This document shows positions 20,258 to 30,082 of a DNA stretch of 64,000 nt, piece after piece. The translations under genes were made by a program, and so were the position numbers. The stretch's first letter is position 1; every line of letters starts with the position of its first letter. The notes beneath the pieces are model-generated. The model worked only from the letters and a program-made list of their open reading frames with translations, was not told the DNA's origin and did no database searches. This stretch comes from Plumapathes pennacea (taxonomy: Eukaryota; Cnidaria; Anthozoa; Antipatharia; Myriopathidae): assembly GCA_964036295.1 (NCBI GenBank), contig OZ038469.1:7084067-7148066 (forward strand). Reading direction: 5' to 3'.

Positions 20258-20449
20258 CCCCTCCGGGGGAACCCAATAAAAGCAAAGAGAACATTGAGAT
20301 AAAGGCCTGGGCCCCTAGTGCGTCGGTTCTGGCACACTTTAGCATGCAAGGCGGCATAGAATGGACGCTTGAAAGGGTGGAAGGGTCGTCCCATAAGGAA
20401 GGAAGCGGATGTGCGGTCGGCTCAGTTGTTTTGTGGACAAAACAACTTC

Positions 20450-20538
20450 ATACTTACCTGACGCGGGAGGTACTGTGATCATGGAGGCAGTCCTCTCAGG
20501 GTGAGGCCCTTTCATTGCACTTGGACTGGGTTGACCCC

Positions 20539-20570
<32 letters not shown>

Positions 20571-20613
20571 TATAATTTCTGGTAGTGGGGACCTGCGTTC
20601 GCGCTCGTCCCCT
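20450..20613 (+). ncRNA. U1 snRNA, copy 11
   Basis: Intact; followed by a long CG tract. Confidence 0.95.
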
Positions 20614-21136
20614 TCCAAAAGAAGTAAAGAAGAAATTAAGAAAAAAAGACGGTGACTAGCATGTCGTGTTTGATTTTGTCTTGCAGCAGAAACGTTGAAG
20701 AAGAAGAAAGGCAAGTGGGGACTAAAAACAAACCATATGTTCATTCACGTGCTCATGTTCACTGTCAATCGTCTGGTACGTGTGACAATTTTTATTTCTC
20801 CCGTTCTGGCGCCTCTTGGTACTTTTTGAACGACTTGTTGGGCTCGAAGTTTAGGTGTTAATGGAACGTTTTATGTTCATTGTTGACAGTGGAACGTGCA
20901 AATTCGTCACAAGGACAAGCGCACGTCCGTGCGCGCGCGCGCGCGCGCGTGCGTGCGTGCAAGCGCTTGTCACTTATAATTGCAGAAAAGATCTCGATCT
21001 GTGTGATTTTTTGTTCTTTTGTTGTTTAAAAAAACAACCCTACACATCTTTTTTCGTACACTGCAAAATTTGAACTCTTCAGGCCGCAAACTGACGGAGT
21101 ACCGGGCGGTTTTGTGTGAGAAAAATGAAAAAGGAA

Positions 21137-21158
21137 GCCTACGACACGGGGTATTCCC

Positions 21159-21193
<35 letters not shown>

Positions 21194-21254
21194 CCGGGCT
21201 TAACTTCGGTGATCGGACGAGAACCGGTGTTTTCCCGGTGGTATGGTCGTAGGC
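21137..21254 (-). rRNA. 5S rRNA, copy 12
   Basis: Full length; its divergent U2 neighbour is split by a LINE. Confidence 0.96.
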
Positions 21255-21440
21255 GAGAGTATTGGCGTCAAATTTAGCATGTTATGGCGACTGTCGATTA
21301 ACGAGAGGAGGCCTGGGACTAAGTGTCTTGCCTCCACATACATGGGGACTTGTGGTGGCCGCGAGGAACTGGGGGAAAACGAATACCACATGTAGGGAGA
21401 TTTTGTGGCGGACGGCCACCCTAAGAAACTAGAAGTCGGT

Positions 21441-21472
21441 ATCGCTTCTCGGCCTTATGGCTAAGATCAAGT
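21441..21472 (+). pseudogene. U2 snRNA 5' fragment (nt 1-32), split by LINE U2-1
   Basis: U2 sequence stops at ATCAAGT, at the edge of the branch-point recognition sequence. The rest is at 27218-27370. Between 2 and 4 nt of nt 32-35 are missing at the junction. Confidence 0.95.
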
Positions 21473-21608
21473 TTTCTTAGTTTGTCGTAAGTTTCGAGAT
21501 AGCTCCTTGGTTTCTGATCGCCCGTTCGTTCCTTTTAGTGTCTTGGATATATAGCCGTTTTAGCTCCAAGATACAATTTTAGTTTTTATTTTTCGCGTCT
21601 CCAACTCA

Positions 21609-22799
21609 ATGTCTGGCGGATTCACGCCACGCCGGACCGTACGGCTCTTCCCTGACGGCGAGGATGTCGACGTTTTGGAAATCGCCCATGCTCTGACAGA
21701 GCAGAAGGAGAGCATTCAAGGCATCCAGCCCCGCTTTGGAGGGAAATGCTATGACGTGACCTTCAAAGATAACATAAGCGCCGAAACAGCGGCTTCAACT
21801 GGCCTAGACATCGCTGGCCGCCATTTTGACCTCAAGGTAGTAGGCCGAAAGAACCTTGACGTGTCAGTGTTTGTCTCGTGCGAGTTCCCCGACGCATACC
21901 TGATCGAAGCCCTGAAGCAATACGGGGAGTTCAACCTCAACATACGACATCTGTATCTGAAGGAACCTGGGTTTACCCATATAGAAAACGGTATAAGGGT
22001 CATCACCTTTACCAAGATGACGAAATCTCTCCCGCCCATGCTAGTCTATCGCAACACGCCACTGAGCTTTAGATACACTGGCCAACCCAAGGTGTGTTTC
22101 AAGTGTGGCTCGGCTGAACATTTAATCAGGGAATGCCCGAAGAAAAACAAGCGCCAAGTCCCGGTGGAAACCGCCGACGAAGCAGTTCCTGCGTCTGAGG
22201 AGGAAACCGGGAACGTTACACAGCGCGAGGAAACCGCGGACAACTCGTCCTCACACGAAATGGATGAGGACGAGCGGAAAGGAACCAAACGAGCGCGCTC
22301 GTCTGACAACGAACCAGCAGCGAAGCACAGCACCCCAGCGGCCACTTCACAAGACACTCCAGAACTTTTCACTCCTGCACCTTCGGAAACTCCAACAACA
22401 TCTAACACAGCATCTAACACGGCATCTAACACAGAATCTACCAGCTCACAACCCACAACTGAACCTCCCTTTCAACCCGTCACCTCTGGGCCCACCTACA
22501 AGAAATTCATCGAGGCGCTCAAGAACCGTGGAAAAAACCGTTCTCAGCTCGTCAAGGTGATCGACGGGGGCGTTTTTTACCGGGCTCAAGGACTTTGGCT
22601 CCAGTACCAATATGGGGACTTCGCCGACAGCTCCCGGGCCGCTCAACAAGGCTACTCAGACAGATGTTTGGAGGAGTGGCGGCGCGTACACGGGCAACTT
22701 CGCCAGGACGCCTTCGCCGAGATGTTGACACTGTACCAAGAGCTAAGAGACAAATTTGTTTTATTCCCGTCGAAACCCTCTAAAGTTTCCCAATCTTAA
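21609..22799 (+). CDS. LINE ORF1 protein, U2 family, copy U2-1
   Basis: A 396-residue RNA-binding protein. Residues about 10-160 resemble RRM-like folds and end in LSFRYTGQPKVCFKC. A single CCHC knuckle is C163-C166-H171-C176, against two in the U1 family. A low-complexity acidic and Ser/Thr-rich linker follows, with a small tandem repeat (TASN units, about 262-273). The C-terminal 95 residues (YKKFIEALKNRG... to the end) look like a folded Trp/Tyr-rich domain of unknown role. The ATG at 21609 is the first in frame after the U2 junction. The stop is 5 nt before the ORF2 ATG. Confidence 0.9.
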   Translation: MSGGFTPRRTVRLFPDGEDVDVLEIAHALTEQKESIQGIQPRFGGKCYDVTFKDNISAETAASTGLDIAGRHFDLKVVGRKNLDVSVFVSCEFPDAYLIEALKQYGEFNLNIRHLYLKEPGFTHIENGIRVITFTKMTKSLPPMLVYRNTPLSFRYTGQPKVCFKCGSAEHLIRECPKKNKRQVPVETADEAVPASEEETGNVTQREETADNSSSHEMDEDERKGTKRARSSDNEPAAKHSTPAATSQDTPELFTPAPSETPTTSNTASNTASNTESTSSQPTTEPPFQPVTSGPTYKKFIEALKNRGKNRSQLVKVIDGGVFYRAQGLWLQYQYGDFADSSRAAQQGYSDRCLEEWRRVHGQLRQDAFAEMLTLYQELRDKFVLFPSKPSKVSQS

Positions 22800-22804
22800 T
22801 CATC

Positions 22805-25800
22805 ATGTATCCTTTCACCGTATTTGTAGTCCTAATGGCTTTATCTATATGTTCGCTCAATGTAAATGGTATTCAGGAAAGGTCGAAGCGGAGTAAAGTA
22901 TTTGCTTCGCTTCGAGCTAAGAATTGCGACATCTATCTTCTGCAGGAGACGCATGTACAGAGCGTGTCCGAGGGAGAACAGTGGGAGAGAGAATGGGGCG
23001 GGCGAGCAATCTTCTCGCCCGGCTCAAACCGCTCAGCCGGCGTGGGTTTACTCATTGCCCCACGGTCACAGCTAAAAGTCGCCAGCCACCGAACGGATAA
23101 ACAAGGGCGCCTAATTTCGGCCAAAATTCAATCTCTTGCATCACCCAATTCGGATTTCCAAATCCTCAACGTCTACGCGCCGAACATAGTGTCTGCCCGC
23201 AGGGAATTTTTTGACACCTTTTGGCAACACATTTTCCCAAATGTGCCGCTCGTGCTGGGTGGCGACTTTAATTGTGTACCTGATGTGCACAGAGATAAGT
23301 TTGGCGGTGATGACACCTTTGGGGACAAAGGCATCACTGAGCTAAATTCCTTCACAGCGGCCAATTCTCTGATTGATATTTATCGTTCTAAATTCCCAAA
23401 CACCTCTGTGTACACTTGGGTTAATGGACCCCGTACCGTCGGCTGTCGGCTTGATCGTTTCTACGTGCCGCAGTCATGGAAAATGCAAGTTTCCGAAGTG
23501 ACTGTAAAACCTTTCGCTTATTCGGACCACTCGTTGGTACGGATGACGTTCACCGTGGGGCATTCAAAGTCCCGCGGGAGGGGCGTCTGGAAATTCAACA
23601 CGTCTCTTCTAAAGTCAGAATCGTTCTGCGAAGAGACTCTGAATTTCCTAAAGCACTGGCGGACACAGAGAGCGTCCTATACAGACCCCAGAGTCTGGTG
23701 GGACGCGGGGAAATTGTTTATCAAACAGATAGCAATTGACCACAGTGTCCGCCGTGCGAAAGACCGGAGATCCAAAGTGGCCGCCCTGGAGACCGAGTAT
23801 CAAGATATTTTAAGTAAAGTCGATTCAAGCGACAGCGCTCAGCGTGCTCGATTGCTGGAGATCAAGGAGTCCCTTCAGGCAATGGAGGATGAGCGCATAG
23901 AGGGAATAAAAATTCGGAGCAAAGAAAATTGGCTTGAATTTGGCGAAAAACCCACCAAGTATTTCTTTCAATTGGAGAACAAAACGCAAACAAAACATGC
24001 CATTAACGCCCTGCGGGTTGGCACGGTCACTGTCACGACCGATAAAGAAATACTTGCCGAAGCTTTGAATTTTTATAAGGCCCTCTATACGGAAGAACCT
24101 GTTGACGAGGCCTGTCAGAACTGGCTCCTCGGTCAGTTAGATAAAACCTTGGCATGCAAAGACCAAGCAAAATGCGAAGGCGAACTAACGCTCTCTGAGT
24201 GTTATGACGCTCTCAACTCAATGGAGTCTGGCAAATCTCCCGGTCCGGATGGTTTGCCTGCTGAGTTCTACTTAAGATTCTGGGGTCACCTAGGGCCAGA
24301 TCTTGTCAACACGCTGAATTATAGCTACGACAAAGGCGAGCTCTCAGTAACACAGCGCCGAGCGGTACTCCGACTTTTGTTTAAGAAGGACGACCCGGAG
24401 CTGCTGAAAAATTGGCGACCAATCTCTTTGCTAAACGTGGACTACAAGATCGCCACAAAATGTTTAGCGAACAGATTACGCACAGTTATCCGGCATGTGG
24501 TCTCTGAAGATCAAACATGCGGGATACCTGACCGCAGTATTCACGAAAATCTTTTTCTGATTCGCGATGCGATTAATTACGTGCAGGAGAAAAACCTTCC
24601 CCTGGCACTTATTAGTTTAGATCAGGAAAAGGCTTTTGACAGAGTCAACCGCCGCTTCCTCGGCAGGATCTTAGAAAAAATGAATTTCGGTCCGAGCTTC
24701 CGGCGCTGGATTGAAGTCATTTACGCAGGCACGCAATCGGCTATTGTAAACAATGGCTGGCTGTCCGATTATTTCACGCTCACCAGAGGGGTGCGACAGG
24801 GTTGTCCCCTGTCGCCTCTTCTGTACTGTTTAGTGGCTGAAACTTTAGGCCAAGCAATCAGGAACGATAAATTTATCGAGGGAATTCAAATCCCAGGGTC
24901 ATCTGGCAAGGAGAGTCGCATCTCCCAATATGCCGATGACGGAACCCTGCTGCTCCGGAATAACTTTTCAGTTGACCGAGCTTTCGGTATAATTGAATCG
25001 TTTGAACGGGGTTCAGGCTCCAAACTGAATCCTGATAAGACTGAGGGGATCTGGGTAGGCTCTAAAGCCGGTCAGTCCACAGGTCCGCAGTCCAACAAAA
25101 TGTCTTGGCGTTCAGACAAGATTAAAGTCCTTGGCCTGTTTTTCGGTAACGGAAAACTTGACAGGGCAAATTGGTCTGATCGCGTGAAGAAACTGGAAAA
25201 GCGCCTGAACTGTTGGAAATCGCGCACTCTTTCCCTCAAGGGAAAGGCAATGATTGTCAATACTTTGGGCGCTTCTGGCCTTTGGTACACAGCCACGGTT
25301 TTGCCGATGCCCAACTGGGTTCACACGCAAGTCTATCAGTTAATCTGGGACTTCCTGTGGTCAGGTAAAACTGAACTCGTGAAGCGTGAAACCTGTACAC
25401 TGCCCTGTGATCAGGGCGGCTTACAGGTCATAAATCCTGCGGAGAAAGCGAAGGCTCTAAAGCTGCGCTGGTTTCCTTGCCTGGGAAATCCAGCATACAC
25501 CGCCAAATGGGCGTATTTCGGACGTTACTGGCTCGGTTTGCCGATCGGTAAATTGTTGCCGGATTGGGGATTCCTCCGGGATAACTCCCGACCGAAATAC
25601 GCGGGTGATAATCGACCCAGAATCTACAAGAAGCTTCTAACTGACATCGACAGAGTCAAGTCTGACTTGCCTCAGCTGCAGGACTACCGAGTGAAAACTT
25701 TTTATCTCCTGCTTGTTCGGTCTCCGGGCCGATTAGCTTGTGAGTCCACGTGGACTTCGGAGCTCGGGCTTCGACTCACGTGGACGGATCTCTGGCCCCG

Positions 25801-26338
25801 TATCTACGGTGGTTTGAATCACAACAAAGAATGCGATGTAGCGTGGAAGATCGCTCACGGAGTCCTTCCAACAAAGGCATATTTACACACCTGGAAACGA
25901 CTTCGGTTGAGTGAACGCTGCTCGCGCTGTAAGGCGCGGGAAACGATCTCTCACATCTTCCTCGACTGCGCTCAGGCGCCTTCTGTGTGGGGATGGTTGT
26001 CGCAATTTACTTCTAAAGTCACTGCCATTAAATTAGAGCCAGCTACTGTCCTGCTCGGCCACGGCTTATCCTGGACGAAGCAGGACAAACACAAATCGCT
26101 ATTATTTTTATATTTAATTAAGGTCACTCTCAATGCCCTTTGGCAGGCCCGGAATTTATCTATTTTTGAACGCAAACAACTCTCACACACCGAACTCACA
26201 ACGCAAATCACTCAAACGGTTCGTTTTCGAATCAAATCAGCATACAAACACAACACAACCGACCACTTTACCCAATCCTGGGCAATAAATAACGCGCTCT
26301 GCTCTATCACGCAGGGCAAGCTAGCTTTTCACATTTAA
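22805..26338 (+). CDS. LINE ORF2 protein (APE endonuclease-reverse transcriptase), U2 family, copy U2-1
   Basis: A 1,177-residue enzyme. APE endonuclease motifs: N19/N21 in SLNVNG, E48 in QETH, NVYAPN, D154/N156 in GDFN, D217 in LDRF and SDH at 240-242. RT motifs: NWRPIS (536-541), D606 in SLDQEKAFD, RQGCPLSP (664-671) and YADD at 709-712. The C-terminal zinc-like motif is C1039-C1042-H1050-C1055. The ATG at 22805 lies 5 nt after the ORF1 stop (TAATCATCATG) in another frame, which suggests coupled termination-reinitiation as reported for SART1. An ATG ten codons later (22835) is the alternative start. Confidence 0.95.
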   Translation: MYPFTVFVVLMALSICSLNVNGIQERSKRSKVFASLRAKNCDIYLLQETHVQSVSEGEQWEREWGGRAIFSPGSNRSAGVGLLIAPRSQLKVASHRTDKQGRLISAKIQSLASPNSDFQILNVYAPNIVSARREFFDTFWQHIFPNVPLVLGGDFNCVPDVHRDKFGGDDTFGDKGITELNSFTAANSLIDIYRSKFPNTSVYTWVNGPRTVGCRLDRFYVPQSWKMQVSEVTVKPFAYSDHSLVRMTFTVGHSKSRGRGVWKFNTSLLKSESFCEETLNFLKHWRTQRASYTDPRVWWDAGKLFIKQIAIDHSVRRAKDRRSKVAALETEYQDILSKVDSSDSAQRARLLEIKESLQAMEDERIEGIKIRSKENWLEFGEKPTKYFFQLENKTQTKHAINALRVGTVTVTTDKEILAEALNFYKALYTEEPVDEACQNWLLGQLDKTLACKDQAKCEGELTLSECYDALNSMESGKSPGPDGLPAEFYLRFWGHLGPDLVNTLNYSYDKGELSVTQRRAVLRLLFKKDDPELLKNWRPISLLNVDYKIATKCLANRLRTVIRHVVSEDQTCGIPDRSIHENLFLIRDAINYVQEKNLPLALISLDQEKAFDRVNRRFLGRILEKMNFGPSFRRWIEVIYAGTQSAIVNNGWLSDYFTLTRGVRQGCPLSPLLYCLVAETLGQAIRNDKFIEGIQIPGSSGKESRISQYADDGTLLLRNNFSVDRAFGIIESFERGSGSKLNPDKTEGIWVGSKAGQSTGPQSNKMSWRSDKIKVLGLFFGNGKLDRANWSDRVKKLEKRLNCWKSRTLSLKGKAMIVNTLGASGLWYTATVLPMPNWVHTQVYQLIWDFLWSGKTELVKRETCTLPCDQGGLQVINPAEKAKALKLRWFPCLGNPAYTAKWAYFGRYWLGLPIGKLLPDWGFLRDNSRPKYAGDNRPRIYKKLLTDIDRVKSDLPQLQDYRVKTFYLLLVRSPGRLACESTWTSELGLRLTWTDLWPRIYGGLNHNKECDVAWKIAHGVLPTKAYLHTWKRLRLSERCSRCKARETISHIFLDCAQAPSVWGWLSQFTSKVTAIKLEPATVLLGHGLSWTKQDKHKSLLFLYLIKVTLNALWQARNLSIFERKQLSHTELTTQITQTVRFRIKSAYKHNTTDHFTQSWAINNALCSITQGKLAFHI

Positions 26339-26495
26339 TGTGCAGAGTCACGCTCGCGTGATTCGTTCCTAATTAGTTTCTAATTGTTTTTGAGGACAGT
26401 CACCCTGTGACTGCCCCGTTGCTGTAAACACGGTACTTTTAAGTACCTGCTAAACGGCTCAAGTGCCGATAATTTTTGATCCCTTGATTTTTCCA
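26339..26495 (+). other. Hairpin cluster at the start of the U2-1 3'UTR
   Basis: Short perfect stems follow closely: TCACG-CTCG-CGTGA (26348-26361), CAGTCAC-CCT-GTGACTG (26397-26413), GGTACTT-TT-AAGTACC (26432-26447) inside CCGTT/AACGG (26416-26420, 26453-26457), or alternatively CGGC-TCAAGT-GCCG (26455-26468). The function is unknown. Confidence 0.6.
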
Positions 26496-26729
26496 AAGTT
26501 AAGCCCGTTCCGGCGGGGACAATTTCTGGATGGGTGACCGTCAGGGAATGCCTTGATCGAGTTTCCTTTTTCATTTTTAGCATTTTCAATCAGCTATATC
26601 TCACTCGTTATTAATCTCCAATCCATAATTTTTGTTACATGATTTAGTCTACCGCATAGAGTCAACCTTTCGTCCATAACTAAACTTATGCAGGTCTGGG
26701 CGTGCCTGTAGTACCGGGCTCTATGCGGC
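26496..26729 (+). repeat. 5S rRNA-derived 3'UTR module, first copy (U2-1)
   Basis: A 234-nt module. It opens with the 3' half of 5S rRNA: AAGTTAAGCCCG (26496-26507), GGATGGGTGACCG (26528-26540), GGGAAT. It then continues into TTCCTTTTTCATTTTT, identical for 16 nt to the 3' flank of the host 5S genes here. It ends in a 10-bp stem (CCGCATAGAG 26652-26661 with CTCTATGCGG 26719-26728) whose loop holds GGGCGTGCCTGTAGTACC. Both Pol III 5S promoter boxes are present on the element's sense strand. Confidence 0.8.
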
Positions 26730-26756
26730 TTATGACCCTTATAATTCATAATTCCC

Positions 26757-26990
26757 AAGTTAAGCCCGTTCCGGCGGGGACAGTTTTAGGATGGGTGACC
26801 GTCAGGGAATACCTTGACCGAGTTTCCTTTTTCCTTTTTAACATTTTCAATCAGTTAGATCTCACTTGTTATTAATCTACACTCAATAATTTTTGTTACA
26901 TGATTTAGTATACCGCATAGAGTCACCCTTTCGTCCATTAAAAGACTTATGCAGGTCTGGGCGTGCCTGTAGTACTGGGCTCTATGCGGC
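26757..26990 (+). repeat. 5S rRNA-derived 3'UTR module, second copy (U2-1)
   Basis: A tandem copy with a 261-nt period. The 5S boxes (26757-26768, 26789-26801), T runs (26828-26832, 26835-26839) and terminal stem (26913-26922 with 26980-26989) are all kept, although intervening bases differ from the first copy. Confidence 0.8.
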
Positions 26991-27179
26991 AGAATTACCA
27001 TAATTCACTCTAGGTAGAAAAAGAAAAATAGCACATAAATATCATTATAAGAGGGAATACCCCTCGCATATACAACAAAAACATATCAAACTCTCAAAAT
27101 AGTAACTTGCATGTCAGTCGGCCTCAGATGTCTGTCTGTCTGCTGACTCAAAGTTATGTAAATAAAAATAAATAAACGG

Positions 27180-27193
27180 GGAGCTTCGGCTCC
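27180..27193 (+). other. UUCG-capped hairpin near the 3' end of U2-1
   Basis: GGAGC-TTCG-GCTCC is a very stable tetraloop hairpin 24 nt before the junction. LINE reverse transcriptases often recognise a 3'-terminal stem-loop, so this is a candidate recognition site. Confidence 0.55.
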
Positions 27194-27217
27194 TTCAGTT
27201 TTAAAAACAAAAAAAAA

Positions 27218-27370
27218 GTATCTGTTCTTATCAGCTTAATATCTGATACGCTGCTCATTGAGTGGCTCAAATATTAAACTGATTTTTGGAACTGGGCTGT
27301 GGAATAGAGGCTTGCCTCGTCCCAGCCACGGGTTGTCTCGGTATAGCACTACCTCCGAGTACGGCCCACT
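27218..27370 (+). pseudogene. U2 snRNA 3' fragment (nt 36-188) downstream of U2-1
   Basis: It resumes at GTATCTG and keeps the Sm site and 3' stem-loops, but has no promoter or 5' stem-loop. Confidence 0.95.
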
Positions 27371-27562
27371 CCCCTCCGGGGGAACCCAATAAAAGCAAAG
27401 AGAACATTGAGATAAAGGCCTGGGCCCCTAGTGCGTCGGTTCTGGCACACTTTAGCATGCAAGGCGGCATAGAATGGACGCTTGAAAGGGTGGAAGGGTC
27501 GTCCCATAAGGAAGGAAGCGGATGTGCGGTCGGCTCAGTTGTTTTGTGGACAAAACAACTTC

Positions 27563-27651
27563 ATACTTACCTGACGCGGGAGGTACTGTGATCATGGAGG
27601 CAGTCCTCTCAGGGTGAGGCCCTTTCATTGCACTTGGACTGGGTTGACCCC

Positions 27652-27683
<32 letters not shown>

Positions 27684-27726
27684 TATAATTTCTGGTAGTG
27701 GGGACCTGCGTTCGCGCTCGTCCCCT
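27563..27726 (+). ncRNA. U1 snRNA, copy 12
   Basis: Intact, in the unit whose U2 is split. Confidence 0.95.
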
Positions 27727-28249
27727 TCCAAAAGAAGTAAAGAAGAAATTAAGAAAAAAAGACGGTGACTAGCATGTCGTGTTTGATTTTGTCTTGCAGC
27801 AGAAACGTTGAAGAAGAAGAAAGGCAAGTGGGGACTAAAAACAAACCATATGTTCATTCACGTGCTCATGTTCACTGTCAATCGTCTGGTACGTGTGACA
27901 ATTTTTATTTCTCCCGTTCTGGCGCCTCTTGGTACTTTTTGAACGACTTGTTGGGCTCGAAGTTTAGGTGTTAATGGAACGTTTTATGTTCATTGTTGAC
28001 AGTGGAACGTGCAAATTCGTCACAAGGACAAGCGCACGTCCGTGCGCGCGCGCGCGCGCGCGTGCGTGCGTGCAAGCGCTTGTCACTTATAATTGCAGAA
28101 AAGATCTCGATCTGTGTGATTTTTTGTTCTTTTGTTGTTTAAAAAAACAACCCTACACATCTTTTTTCGTACACTGCAAAATTTGAACTCTTCAGGCCGC
28201 AAACTGACGGAGTACCGGGCGGTTTTGTGTGAGAAAAATGAAAAAGGAA

Positions 28250-28271
28250 GCCTACGACACGGGGTATTCCC

Positions 28272-28306
<35 letters not shown>

Positions 28307-28367
28307 CCGGGCTTAACTTCGGTGATCGGACGAGAACCGGTGTTTTCCCGGTGGTATGGTCGTAGGC
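28250..28367 (-). rRNA. 5S rRNA, copy 13
   Basis: Full length; start of the single intact unit between the two U2 insertions. Confidence 0.96.
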
Positions 28368-28553
28368 GAGAGTATTGGCGTCAAATTTAGCATGTTATGG
28401 CGACTGTCGATTAACGAGAGGAGGCCTGGGACTAAGTGTCTTGCCTCCACATACATGGGGACTTGTGGTGGCCGCGAGGAACTGGGGGAAAACGAATACC
28501 ACATGTAGGGAGATTTTGTGGCGGACGGCCACCCTAAGAAACTAGAAGTCGGT

Positions 28554-28741
28554 ATCGCTTCTCGGCCTTATGGCTAAGATCAAGTGTAGTATCTGTTCTT
28601 ATCAGCTTAATATCTGATACGCTGCTCATTGAGTGGCTCAAATATTAAACTGATTTTTGGAACTGGGCTGTGGAATAGAGGCTTGCCTCGTCCCAGCCAC
28701 GGGTTGTCTCGGTATAGCACTACCTCCGAGTACGGCCCACT
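28554..28741 (+). ncRNA. U2 snRNA, copy 13
   Basis: Intact. Confidence 0.95.
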
Positions 28742-28933
28742 CCCCTCCGGGGGAACCCAATAAAAGCAAAGAGAACATTGAGATAAAGGCCTGGGCCCCT
28801 AGTGCGTCGGTTCTGGCACACTTTAGCATGCAAGGCGGCATAGAATGGACGCTTGAAAGGGTGGAAGGGTCGTCCCATAAGGAAGGAAGCGGATGTGCGG
28901 TCGGCTCAGTTGTTTTGTGGACAAAACAACTTC

Positions 28934-29022
28934 ATACTTACCTGACGCGGGAGGTACTGTGATCATGGAGGCAGTCCTCTCAGGGTGAGGCCCTTTCATT
29001 GCACTTGGACTGGGTTGACCCC

Positions 29023-29054
<32 letters not shown>

Positions 29055-29097
29055 TATAATTTCTGGTAGTGGGGACCTGCGTTCGCGCTCGTCCCCT
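28934..29097 (+). ncRNA. U1 snRNA, copy 13
   Basis: Intact; followed by a short CG tract. Confidence 0.95.
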
Positions 29098-29610
29098 TCC
29101 AAAAGAAGTAAAGAAGAAATTAAGAAAAAAAGACGGTGACTAGCATGTCGTGTTTGATTTTGTCTTGCAGCAGAAACGTTGAAGAAGAAGAAAGGCAAGT
29201 GGGGACTAAAAACAAACCATATGTTCATTCACGTGCTCATGTTCACTGTCAATCGTCTGGTACGTGTGACAATTTTTATTTCTCCCGTTCTGGCGCCTCT
29301 TGGTACTTTTTGAACGACTTGTTGGGCTCGAAGTTTAGGTGTTAATGGAACGTTTTATGTTCATTGTTGACAGTGGAACGTGCAAATTCGTCACAAGGAC
29401 AAGCGCACGTCCGTGCGCGCGCGTGCGTGCGTGCAAGCGCTTGTCACTTATAATTGCAGAAAAGATCTCGATCTGTGTGATTTTTTGTTCTTTTGTTGTT
29501 TAAAAAAACAACCCTACACATCTTTTTTCGTACACTGCAAAATTTGAACTCTTCAGGCCGCAAACTGACGGAGTACCGGGCGGTTTTGTGTGAGAAAAAT
29601 GAAAAAGGAA

Positions 29611-29632
29611 GCCTACGACACGGGGTATTCCC

Positions 29633-29667
<35 letters not shown>

Positions 29668-29728
29668 CCGGGCTTAACTTCGGTGATCGGACGAGAACCG
29701 GTGTTTTCCCGGTGGTATGGTCGTAGGC
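29611..29728 (-). rRNA. 5S rRNA, copy 14
   Basis: Full length; lies 8,474 bp after copy 12, the same offset that separates the two U2 LINEs. Confidence 0.96.
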
Positions 29729-29914
29729 GAGAGTATTGGCGTCAAATTTAGCATGTTATGGCGACTGTCGATTAACGAGAGGAGGCCTGGGACTAAGTGT
29801 CTTGCCTCCACATACATGGGGACTTGTGGTGGCCGCGAGGAACTGGGGGAAAACGAATACCACATGTAGGGAGATTTTGTGGCGGACGGCCACCCTAAGA
29901 AACTAGAAGTCGGT

Positions 29915-29946
29915 ATCGCTTCTCGGCCTTATGGCTAAGATCAAGT
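29915..29946 (+). pseudogene. U2 snRNA 5' fragment (nt 1-32), split by LINE U2-2
   Basis: Same junction as at 21472. Confidence 0.95.
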
Positions 29947-30082
29947 TTTCTTAGTTTGTCGTAAGTTTCGAGATAGCTCCTTGGTTTCTGATCGCCCGTT
30001 CGTTCCTTTTAGTGTCTTGGATATATAGCCGTTTTAGCTCCAAGATACAATTTTAGTTTTTATTTTTCGCGTCTCCAACTCA

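Larger units (their letters stand above)
21473..27217 (+). mobile_element. U2 snRNA-targeted LINE, copy U2-1 (full length)
   Basis: A non-LTR retrotransposon of about 5.74 kb with a 136-nt 5'UTR beginning in T-rich sequence, ORF1, a 5-nt gap, ORF2, an 879-nt structured 3'UTR and a tail of about nine A. There is no target-site duplication; instead 2-4 nt of U2 are lost. Its proteins are only distantly like those of the U1 family. U2-targeting LINEs are known (Keno in the Tx1 clade with an APE endonuclease, Utopia in the R2 clade). The APE domain here fits the Keno type, but identity with a named family was not checked. Confidence 0.92.
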
